A stretch of 55,439 nt of DNA from an uncultured Oscillospiraceae bacterium (GTDB lineage: Bacteria; Bacillota; Clostridia; Oscillospirales; Oscillospiraceae): positions 1 to 55,439 of the forward strand of contig CALXDM010000010.1 of the NCBI GenBank assembly GCA_944387065.1, written 5' to 3'. Positions within the stretch are counted from its first letter, which is position 1. Each line of letters begins with the position of its first letter. The position numbers and the translations under genes are program-made. The notes under the pieces are model-generated. The model was given only the letters and a program-made list of their open reading frames with translations, was not told the origin of the DNA and made no database searches. Below are positions 34,457-40,946 of the stretch, in pieces.

Positions 34457-35116
34457 TCACCCCCGTTTGTCCTTCCAGTCCAGCTTGACGGTCTGCCGGG
34501 ACCGGCCGATGACAAAACTGTCCGGCGGCACGTCCTGGGTCAGGGTCGTGCCCGCCGCGATATACGCTCCGTCCCCCACGGACACAGGTGGGATGAAACG
34601 GGTGTGGCAGCCGATGAAGACGTTGGCGCCAATGGTGGTGCGGGCCTTCACCTTGCCGTCGTAGTTGCAGGTGACGCTGCCGCAGCCGAAGTTGCAGCCC
34701 GGGCCCGCGTCGGTGTCCCCCACATAGGCGAGGTGGGCCATCTTGGTGCCGGGACCCAGGTTGCAGTTTTTCAACTGTACAAAGGCCCCGATCTTGGACT
34801 CGTCCCCCACCACCGAGTGGGCGCGCAGGTGGGCGTAAGGGCCAATCTCACAGCGGGCCCCAATGCGGCTGTCCTCCCCCTGGGAGGCGTTGACGAAGGA
34901 CCCGTCGCCCACCACGCAGTTGACCAGCATGGCGTTGGGGCCGATCTGGCAGTCCCGCCCGATGACCGTCTCACCCCGGAGGATGGTGCCCGGCAGCAGC
35001 AGGGTGCCCGCCCCCACCTGCACGGTGTCCTCCACATAGACGGCGGCGGGATCCATCATGCGCACGCCGGCGGCCAGCAGGGCCCGCCGCTTAGCGTCAA
35101 ACTCAAACTGTTCCAA
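34457..35116 (-). CDS. GlmU-like acetyltransferase domain protein (no uridylyltransferase domain)
   Basis: 219 residues. A short helical lead (residues 1-20) is followed by left-handed beta-helix hexapeptide repeats to about residue 200. GlmU C-terminal landmarks are visible: LPGTILRGETVIG, IGPYAHLR, KNCNLGPGTKMAHLAYVGD with the catalytic-type His, and CNYDGKVKARTTIGANVFIG. Bacterial GlmU is about 450 residues, and its N-terminal nucleotidyltransferase half is absent. The start is a TTG at 35116, ten bases from AAAGGA. Likely product: GlcN-1-phosphate acetyltransferase. Confidence 0.85.
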   Translation of the reverse strand: MEQFEFDAKRRALLAAGVRMMDPAAVYVEDTVQVGAGTLLLPGTILRGETVIGRDCQIGPNAMLVNCVVGDGSFVNASQGEDSRIGARCEIGPYAHLRAHSVVGDESKIGAFVQLKNCNLGPGTKMAHLAYVGDTDAGPGCNFGCGSVTCNYDGKVKARTTIGANVFIGCHTRFIPPVSVGDGAYIAAGTTLTQDVPPDSFVIGRSRQTVKLDWKDKRG

Positions 35117-35172
35117 GGGGAAGCCATCCTTTCGGCTGGAAATCGGTTGCGAACCAAAAAGCTACCAACGGC

Positions 35173-35200
35173 ATTATAGCAGACCCCAGCTTGTTTTGAA
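35173..35200 (-). promoter_or_regulatory. promoter of the glmU-prs-pth-mfd block
   Basis: Minus strand: TTCAAA (35195-35200), 16 bases, TATAAT (35173-35178). An AAATGT/ACATTT inverted repeat (35199-35204 with 35212-35217) overlaps the -35 side and could be a regulator site. Confidence 0.65.
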
Positions 35201-35240
35201 ATGTTTTTTCGACATTTTTTCAATTTCTTTTCCGGGGGGC

Positions 35241-35732
35241 TCAGCAGGGCTGGGGCAGCCAGCGCTGGATGGGCCGGGTGCGGTAGAGCTGGATCAGCTC
35301 CAAGGTGGCGCACAGTTTGTCGGCCAGGTTGACCACCAACGCCTCCCGGCAGCGGGGCAGGTGGACAGCCAGGGGCCACATATGGGTGAGGATGGCATTG
35401 GCCTCCTGGTCGGTCAGGTCAGGGCACAGGGCCTTGGCGTTGCGCAGGGCGGCCACGGGATGGTCCAGGCACTGGTTGCCCGGGTGGGCGCTGCGGTCGG
35501 CGGGATCGTAGAGGTACAGGTCGTGCAGCAGTCCTGCCCGGGCGGCGGCCCGGCAGTCCCAGCCCAGCCGCCGGGCGATGCGGAAGGCCACATAGGACAC
35601 GAACAGGGAGTGCTCATAGCAGGTGACGGAAAGGTGGTGGCGCCAGCGCTTCATGGCGTTGACCTCCCGGCTGTCCAGCAGGGGGGAGACGCAGTCCAGA
35701 AAGGCGGCGGTGTTCAGGTCGTGTCGGGACAT
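35241..35732 (-). CDS. HD-domain phosphohydrolase
   Basis: 163 residues. The metal-binding set of an HD domain is visible: His in YEHSLFVSY, His-Asp in AGLLHDLYLYD, and Asp in VVNLADKLCA. Such proteins are metal phosphohydrolases acting on nucleotides or cyclic nucleotides; the substrate is unknown. GGAGG is spaced well from the ATG at 35732. It has its own promoter at 35795-35823 and diverges from the GntR operon. Confidence 0.85.
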   Translation of the reverse strand: MSRHDLNTAAFLDCVSPLLDSREVNAMKRWRHHLSVTCYEHSLFVSYVAFRIARRLGWDCRAAARAGLLHDLYLYDPADRSAHPGNQCLDHPVAALRNAKALCPDLTDQEANAILTHMWPLAVHLPRCREALVVNLADKLCATLELIQLYRTRPIQRWLPQPC

Positions 35733-35794
35733 GGGCGGGCCTCCTTGCTTCAGATGGGATCCGCCCGGCGGGCCGGGTGGGATCGCTTACGGAT

Positions 35795-35823
35795 AGTATA
35801 GCAGATGGGGGGCAGGCTGTCAG
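35795..35823 (-). promoter_or_regulatory. promoter of the HD-domain gene
   Basis: Minus strand: CTGACA (35818-35823), 17 bases, TATACT (35795-35800). Confidence 0.75.
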
Positions 35824-35877
35824 CCGCCTTTTGTCCTTTTCTGCCGGAAAACTCTTCCTTTGCCCCGGAGGATGATG

Positions 35878-35921
35878 TTGACAGCGGTGTGGAGGCGTGA
35901 TAAGATATCTGTACTAATACA
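35878..35921 (+). promoter_or_regulatory. promoter and operator of the GntR/ABC operon
   Basis: TTGACA (35878-35883), 17 bases, TAAGAT (35901-35906). Just after the -10 lies the inverted repeat TGTA-CTAA-TACA (35910-35921), positioned over the predicted start of transcription, where an autorepressor would act. Confidence 0.78.
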
Positions 35922-35949
35922 CGCAATACGGAAAGGGGGCGCAGGCGGC

Positions 35950-36342
35950 GTGATCCAACTGAACCATCGGGATGGCCGGCCGATCTATGAACAGGTGCGG
36001 GACGGGCTGCGGCAGCTGCTGGTGGTGGGGGCCATTCAGCCGGGGGATAAGCTGCCCTCGGTGCGGGCGCTGGCCGGCCAGCTGGCCATCAACCCCAACA
36101 CCATCCAGCGGGCCTATGAGGCGCTGGAGCAGGAGGGGTATGTTTACTCGGTGCTGGGGAAGGGCAGCTTTGCCGCCCAGCGGGAGGAGATTGACCGCAC
36201 TCGGCGGGAGGAGCTGCTGGCCCGGCTGGACGAGCTGGCGGGGGAGTTGATCTACCTGGGGGTGACCCCGGAGGAGATCGCCCGGCGCTGCGCCCAGGCG
36301 GCCCAGGGGAGACAGATCGGGAAAGGGGGAGAGAAGGCGTGA
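35950..36342 (+). CDS. GntR-family (YtrA-type) transcriptional regulator
   Basis: 130 residues. The N-terminal winged helix is clear: RPIYEQVRDGLRQLLVVG, then PGDKLPSVRALAGQLAINPN and TIQRAYEALEQEGYVYSVLG. The short C-terminal tail has no ligand-binding domain, which defines the YtrA subfamily that controls adjacent ABC exporters. Start GTG at 35950 is chosen because upstream in-frame starts lie inside the promoter. The stop overlaps the next start as GTGA. Confidence 0.9.
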   Translation: MIQLNHRDGRPIYEQVRDGLRQLLVVGAIQPGDKLPSVRALAGQLAINPNTIQRAYEALEQEGYVYSVLGKGSFAAQREEIDRTRREELLARLDELAGELIYLGVTPEEIARRCAQAAQGRQIGKGGEKA

Positions 36343-37241
36343 TTGAAGTGCGCGACGTGGCCAAGCGCTTTGGCCGGTTCCAGGCCCTGGACGGGCTGAA
36401 CATGACGGTGCCCCAAGGGGCCATCTACGGGCTGGTGGGGCCAAACGGGGCGGGCAAGTCCACCATTCTGCGCCACCTGTCTGGGGCCTACCGGCAGGAC
36501 GCGGGCCAGATCCTGTTGGAGGGCCAGCCCATCTATGAAAACCCAGAGGCCAAGATCCGCGTCTGCGGCATCCCGGATGAGCTGTACTACTTCGGGTCGG
36601 CCACCGTGCGGGAGATGATGCGCTTTTACCGGCGGCTCTACCCCAGCTTTGACGCCCACCGCTATGAGAAGCTGAAGGAGGCCTTCCCCTCGGTGAAGGA
36701 GGGGCAGCCCATCCGGCGCATGTCCAAGGGGATGCAGAAGCAGGCGGCCTTCTGGCTGGCCCTGTGCTGCCAGCCGGACTACCTGCTGCTGGACGAACCG
36801 GTGGACGGCCTGGACCCGGTGATGCGCCGGCAGGTGTGGTCGCTGCTGATGGGGGATGTGGCCGAGCGGGGGGCCACGGTGGTGGTGTCCTCCCATAACT
36901 TGCGGGAGCTGGAGGACGTGTGCGACCATGTGGGCATCCTCAGCCACGGGCGCATGGCCCTGGAGCGCTCTTTGTCCGAGCTGCAGGGGGGCACCGTCAA
37001 GCTGCAGATCGCCTTCCGGCAGGAGCAGCCGCCGGAACTGCCAGCGCAACTGCACGTGCTGCACCGGTCCAACCTGGGCCGGGTGTACACCTACATCCTG
37101 CGGGGGAACACCCAGCAGGTGCTGGAGCAGTTTGCCGCCTATGACCCGCTGTTCCAGGAGGCGCTGCCCCTGAGCCTGGAGGAGATCTTTGTCTATGAGA
37201 TGGGAGGTGAGGACTATGCGGTGCGGGACATTGTGCTTTAA
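36339..37241 (+). CDS. ABC transporter ATP-binding protein
   Basis: 300 residues. Walker A GPNGAGKST, signature MSKGMQKQ (a variant of LSGGQ-type), Walker B YLLLDEPVDGLD and the switch His in VVSSHNLRELED. It resembles the YtrB/BcrA-type ATPases paired with GntR regulators in cell-envelope stress operons. The GTG start overlaps the regulator stop by four bases. The 3' end overlaps the permease start by 26 bases, so all three are translationally coupled. Confidence 0.94.
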   Translation: MIEVRDVAKRFGRFQALDGLNMTVPQGAIYGLVGPNGAGKSTILRHLSGAYRQDAGQILLEGQPIYENPEAKIRVCGIPDELYYFGSATVREMMRFYRRLYPSFDAHRYEKLKEAFPSVKEGQPIRRMSKGMQKQAAFWLALCCQPDYLLLDEPVDGLDPVMRRQVWSLLMGDVAERGATVVVSSHNLRELEDVCDHVGILSHGRMALERSLSELQGGTVKLQIAFRQEQPPELPAQLHVLHRSNLGRVYTYILRGNTQQVLEQFAAYDPLFQEALPLSLEEIFVYEMGGEDYAVRDIVL

Positions 37242-38967
37242 TCGGACGGTCTTTGCCAAGCAGCTGGCCCGGTTCTGGCCCATCTGGGTGACCCACCTGG
37301 TGATCTGGGTGCTGCTGCTGCCCCTGCAGGGGCTGACGCAGCTGCAGCTGGACGCGGCCGGCCGCGGGGGGGCGGGGAGCTACCTGGCCCAGTTTGCCGG
37401 CTACACGGTGCCGGGGATGGTGTGGCCCGCCAATTTCCTAGGGGTGCTGTTCGGCCTGCTGGCAGCCATGGCCGCATGCAGCCACCTGTATGCCACCCGG
37501 TCGGCTAACTTTATGGCCAGCCTGCCGGTGCGCCGGGAGGGGCTGTTTGCCAGCCACTACCTGGCAGGGCTGGTCATGGTGCTGGGTCCGCTGCTGGCCA
37601 CCTTCTGCCTCACCGCCCTGGTGGAGCTGGCGGGGGGCTGCCTGATGCTGGCCCCCCTGGGCAGCTGGCTGGGGGCTGCCTGCGCGTCGGGGTTCTTCTT
37701 TTACTCCTTTGCCGTCTTTCTGGGCATGTTCACCGGCCACCTGCTGGCCCTGCCCGCCTTCTACCTCATCTTCAACGGGCTGGCGGCGGCGGTGATGGGC
37801 GTGGTGGAGTGGGCGCTCCAGACCCTGTACCACGGCTTTGACGCGCTGCCGGAATGGGTGGGCCAGGGGGTGATCTGGCTCACCCCCGTGGTGGGGCTGA
37901 CCCAGGGCCTCCAACTGGGTTCCCCTACCACTGTCACGGTGGCGCTGGGCGGCGACAGGGGGAGCGCGCTGTGGGTCTATCCCCTGGCCGCCCTGCTGCT
38001 CACGGCGGGGGCGCTGCTGCTCTACCGCCGCCGGGCCCTGGAGAGCGCCGGCGACGTGGTGGCGGTGCGGGCCATGCGCCCGGTGTTCCAGTACGGGGTG
38101 GCCCTGTGCGGGGGGCTGTTCTTCGGCGTGGTCACCACCCAGCTGCTGGTTCTGACCACCACCGGGCTGATGGTCTCCATCCTCCTGTGGGCGGTAGCGG
38201 GCTACTTCATCGCCCAGATGTTGCTGGACAAGAGCTTCCGGGTGTGGCGGCACTGGAAGGGGGCGGTGGGGGTGAGCTTGGTCTTCGCGGCCCTGTTCGC
38301 CGTGGTGGGACTGGACCTGACCGGCTTTGAGACCCGGGTGCCCCAGGCCCAGGACGTGGCGGAGGTGACCATCCGGGGATTGGAGGGCAACCCCTGGGAC
38401 AGCGGGGCCAACGCGGAGGCCACCCTGGACGACCCGGAGGACGTCGCCGCCGTGGTGGCCCTGCACCAGGAGGCGGTGAGCCAGCGGGAGGTGGAGCCGT
38501 CTGCCGGCGTCTCCACCGTCAGCTTCCAGGTGCGCTACCGGCTGCGCAACGGCGCCACCCTGTCACGGCGGTACAGCCTGACCCTGGAGGGGGCGGCGGC
38601 CGACCAGGCCCAGACGCTGCGCAACGACCCGGAGGTTATCCTCCAAAGCTACGGTTTCACCGAGATGGAGCGGCAGGGAGGACAGATCTTCCTGGCCGAA
38701 TGGAGCGGGGGAGAAGAGACGGTGACCACCTATGGCAGCCAGGCCCAGCTGGTGCTGGACGGGGTGCTGGAGGATATCCGGGCCGGCCGGCTGGGCCGGC
38801 GGGAGCTGACCGCCCAGACGCAGGACGAGGCCCAGCTGCGGCTCTACCTGGAGTGGCGGCTGTCGGGCTGGGAGTATGGCGAGGATTACTACCGCGCCAT
38901 GGATATTATCGTCCCCGACACGGCCAGCAGCACCTTGGCGGCCATGGAGCAGATGGAGACGGAATAA
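37216..38967 (+). CDS. ABC transporter permease, large, with a C-terminal soluble domain
   Basis: 583 residues. Residues about 20-375 contain roughly eight to ten hydrophobic helices, including one near residue 30 and the last near 365 (VSLVFAALFAVVGLDL). The final 205 residues (about 378-583) are soluble, rich in acidic residues, and probably outside the cell. It fits the permease of YtrBC-type exporters, though the exported substrate is unknown. The ATG at 37216 has GGAGGTG six bases upstream; an earlier in-frame start lies inside the ATPase gene. Confidence 0.85.
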   Translation: MRCGTLCFNRTVFAKQLARFWPIWVTHLVIWVLLLPLQGLTQLQLDAAGRGGAGSYLAQFAGYTVPGMVWPANFLGVLFGLLAAMAACSHLYATRSANFMASLPVRREGLFASHYLAGLVMVLGPLLATFCLTALVELAGGCLMLAPLGSWLGAACASGFFFYSFAVFLGMFTGHLLALPAFYLIFNGLAAAVMGVVEWALQTLYHGFDALPEWVGQGVIWLTPVVGLTQGLQLGSPTTVTVALGGDRGSALWVYPLAALLLTAGALLLYRRRALESAGDVVAVRAMRPVFQYGVALCGGLFFGVVTTQLLVLTTTGLMVSILLWAVAGYFIAQMLLDKSFRVWRHWKGAVGVSLVFAALFAVVGLDLTGFETRVPQAQDVAEVTIRGLEGNPWDSGANAEATLDDPEDVAAVVALHQEAVSQREVEPSAGVSTVSFQVRYRLRNGATLSRRYSLTLEGAAADQAQTLRNDPEVILQSYGFTEMERQGGQIFLAEWSGGEETVTTYGSQAQLVLDGVLEDIRAGRLGRRELTAQTQDEAQLRLYLEWRLSGWEYGEDYYRAMDIIVPDTASSTLAAMEQMETE

Positions 38968-38986
38968 GCGGGGAAACGGAAAATGA

Positions 38987-39036
38987 GCCCGCCGGGAGCA
39001 GGGGAGCCTGTTCCCGGCGGGCATTTTAGCTTTCTT
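38987..39036. terminator. terminator between the permease and HAD genes
   Basis: GCCCGCCGGGA pairs with TCCCGGCGGGC (38987-38997 with 39012-39022), with an inner CAGG/CCTG stem, then ATTTTAGCTTTCTT. On the opposite strand the stem is followed by CATTTTCC, so it may serve both converging genes. Confidence 0.8.
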
Positions 39037-39847
39037 AATAGAGGCAGTCCAGCAGGGCGATGGCCTGGGCCACGGCGTGGTCATCGCAGTGGCTCAGCAG
39101 GTGGACTCCCCACGCCCGCACCTGGGGCGCGCAGTTGGCGGGGGCGAAGGGGATGGCCGACTGGGCCAGCATGGGCAGGTCGTTCTGATTGTCCCCCATG
39201 CAGTAGACCTTTTCCTGGGAAATCCCCAGCAGCTGGGCCACCCGAGCGACCATCTGCCCCTTGTTGCTGCCCTTGTCGGTCAGCTCCAGCAGGTAGCGGT
39301 TGGAGAAGATGGCCTCGTAATCCGCCCCCCAGTGCTCCAGGATGTAGGCGCGCACCTGGATCAGGTAGGGCTCGTCCTGCTCCATGATGAGCTTGTTCCA
39401 AGGGGTGGGCATCTGGTCGATGGGGCAGGAGAGATAGGGCACGTTCACCCGTTCCAAGTGGCGCATGGTGACCACGTTGGGGTTGTGCACGTAGAGGTCC
39501 TCCCCGTGGTAGGCCTCAAAGGCCAGGTCGGGAAAGGCGGCGCACAGCTGCTGGATGCGGGCGGGGGTGTCTGGGCACAGGTGGGTGCGCGCCAAATAGC
39601 GGCCCGCCGCGTAGTCATAGATGGCCGCGCCGTTGGACAGCACTACTGGGGCGTTGAGCTCCAGGTGCTCTTTCTGGATCTGGGGAGTGAAGGTGCGGTG
39701 GGCCCGGCCGGTGGCCACCGAGAAGCGTCCCCCGTTTTGGATGAAGTAGCGGATGGCGGCCCGGTTTTCCGGCGAGACGGTGCAGTTGGAATTATATAAG
39801 GTATCGTCGTAGTCGCTGAAAAACAGCACGCCGTCAAATTTGCCCAC
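39035..39847 (-). CDS. HAD-superfamily phosphatase, Cof type
   Basis: 270 residues. The nucleophile motif is DYDDTL (Asp12, Asp14), then VATGRAHRTF (motif II), a C2-type cap domain (about residues 85-190) and CMGDNQNDLPML (motif IV). Cof-type phosphatases act on sugar phosphates or flavin and thiamine phosphates; the neighbouring thiT may hint at the latter. The GTG start at 39847 has GGAGG seven bases upstream. It is 21 bases downstream of thiT and probably shares its riboswitch-controlled transcript. Confidence 0.88.
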   Translation of the reverse strand: MGKFDGVLFFSDYDDTLYNSNCTVSPENRAAIRYFIQNGGRFSVATGRAHRTFTPQIQKEHLELNAPVVLSNGAAIYDYAAGRYLARTHLCPDTPARIQQLCAAFPDLAFEAYHGEDLYVHNPNVVTMRHLERVNVPYLSCPIDQMPTPWNKLIMEQDEPYLIQVRAYILEHWGADYEAIFSNRYLLELTDKGSNKGQMVARVAQLLGISQEKVYCMGDNQNDLPMLAQSAIPFAPANCAPQVRAWGVHLLSHCDDHAVAQAIALLDCLY

Positions 39848-39868
39848 AGGGAGGCCTCCTTCATTGGT

Positions 39869-40426
39869 TCAGGCGGGGCGCACATCCTCCGCCCGCAGAT
39901 ATTTGGCTGCTGGGGTGCGCAGCAGCGCGGCAAAGATCACCAGGCATAGGACCAGGTCGATGACCATGTACCAGCCGTTGTAGACCAGGGAATAGAGCCA
40001 GGCGTTCGTAAAAGTCAGCCCCAGCAGCTCGGTGGGCGCCAGGATCCGGTACACGGTGATACCGCTGATAAAGTGAATAATGAACCGGGCCAGGGCGCCC
40101 ACAATGGAGGCGACAAAGATCCTGCCCCGGAAGAAGCCGCCCAAGCCGATGGCGCCAAAGGCCACCACATAGTCCAGTAGGATGGACACCCAGCCATAGC
40201 CCACCGCCCCCTGGACGAACACCTGGAGGATGCCGAAGGCGAAGCAGCCGATCAGCCCCCAACCCGGGCCCCAGCGGATGATGAGCAGGAACAGGGGCAG
40301 CATCTCAAAGGAGATGGAGCCGCCCTGGGGCAGTTCGAAGAATTTGAGCAGGCCCAGCACCAGGGACAGGGCGATGAGGATGGCGCACTCGCACAGGGCT
40401 TGAATGGTTTTGTGGCTTGTCTTCAT
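39869..40426 (-). CDS. thiT: ThiT-type thiamine ECF transporter S component
   Basis: 185 residues with about six membrane helices. It carries the SFEMLPLFLLIIRWGPGWGL segment, GWVSILLDYVVAFGAIGLGG and the C-terminal NGWYMVIDLVLCLVI, as in ThiT. It binds thiamine and works with an energising ECF module (EcfA-EcfA'-EcfT) encoded elsewhere. A TPP riboswitch upstream (40527-40617) supports thiamine as the substrate. Confidence 0.93.
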   Translation of the reverse strand: MKTSHKTIQALCECAILIALSLVLGLLKFFELPQGGSISFEMLPLFLLIIRWGPGWGLIGCFAFGILQVFVQGAVGYGWVSILLDYVVAFGAIGLGGFFRGRIFVASIVGALARFIIHFISGITVYRILAPTELLGLTFTNAWLYSLVYNGWYMVIDLVLCLVIFAALLRTPAAKYLRAEDVRPA

Positions 40427-40456
40427 GGTTGGTTCTCTTCCTTTCTAAAATAGGTT

Positions 40457-40484
40457 ACCGCAATGCAGTCGGATGCAATGCGGT
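40457..40484 (-). terminator. candidate expression-platform hairpin of the TPP riboswitch
   Basis: Minus strand: ACCGCA-t-TGCA, loop, TGCA-t-TGCGGT, then AACCTATTTT. It sits between the aptamer and thiT, where a TPP-controlled terminator is expected. Confidence 0.5.
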
Positions 40485-40526
40485 ACACGAAAGGAACGAA
40501 CCCGGCCCACCCCGGGGATGCATCAC

Positions 40527-40617
40527 TTCCTACGCCGGCATTATCCGGATCAGGTTAAGGGACCGGGGGCTGCCGTTAGCCCCGCATCTCAGCCGGAGAT
40601 GCCCTCCAGCGCCCCTG
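40527..40617 (-). ncRNA. TPP (thiamine pyrophosphate) riboswitch
   Basis: Minus strand: GGGGCGC near the 5' end, then CCGGCTGAGATGC with the conserved CUGAGA, a variable GC-rich arm, and CTTAACCTGATCCGG followed by ATAATGCCGGCGTAGGAAG. These are the THI-box landmarks. It lies upstream of thiT with its promoter at 40647-40676. Boundaries are approximate. Confidence 0.95.
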
Positions 40618-40646
40618 TGAATCTTCCATTGCGTTGCGGCGCCCCT

Positions 40647-40676
40647 ATCTTATCGTGGAAACCGATGGACTGTCAA
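40647..40676 (-). promoter_or_regulatory. sigma-A promoter of the TPP riboswitch-thiT transcript
   Basis: Minus strand: TTGACA (40671-40676), 18 bases, TAAGAT (40647-40652), about 30 bases before the aptamer. Confidence 0.82.
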
Positions 40677-40831
40677 GGGGGCGAGCGGAATCGTCAAAAA
40701 TCCTGTGGAAATTTTGTAGACTTTGCTAAAAGCGCAAGAAAATGTGTCTGGCATCGGGAAAAATCCTGGAAAGGCCACAAAATATGCGCTCCTGCCGGCA
40801 CAGCGGCCAGAGGGCCCGGCCAGATTGGGGC

Positions 40832-40860
40832 TTGACGGGCCGGGGAATTGGGTGTAGGAT
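40832..40860 (+). promoter_or_regulatory. promoter of the M23 peptidase gene
   Basis: TTGACG (40832-40837), 17 bases, TAGGAT (40855-40860), about 90 bases before the GTG. The WalR-type box begins six bases downstream of the -10. The rest of the 40677-40831 gap holds nothing recognised. Confidence 0.7.
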
Positions 40861-40865
40861 AGCCC

Positions 40866-40882
40866 TGTTACTATTTTGTAAC
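40866..40882 (+). promoter_or_regulatory. WalR-type binding site
   Basis: TGTTAC-TATTT-TGTAAC is an exact match to the WalR (YycF) direct repeat TGTWAH-N5-TGTWAH. It overlaps the predicted transcription start of a cell-wall hydrolase gene, the class of gene WalR controls in Gram-positive bacteria. Confidence 0.68.
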
Positions 40883-40946
40883 CTTTTCATTTGTTTTGTT
40901 ACCATCTCCCCGGCGGGGAGTTTGAAGCAGTCAGGAGGGATCTCTT

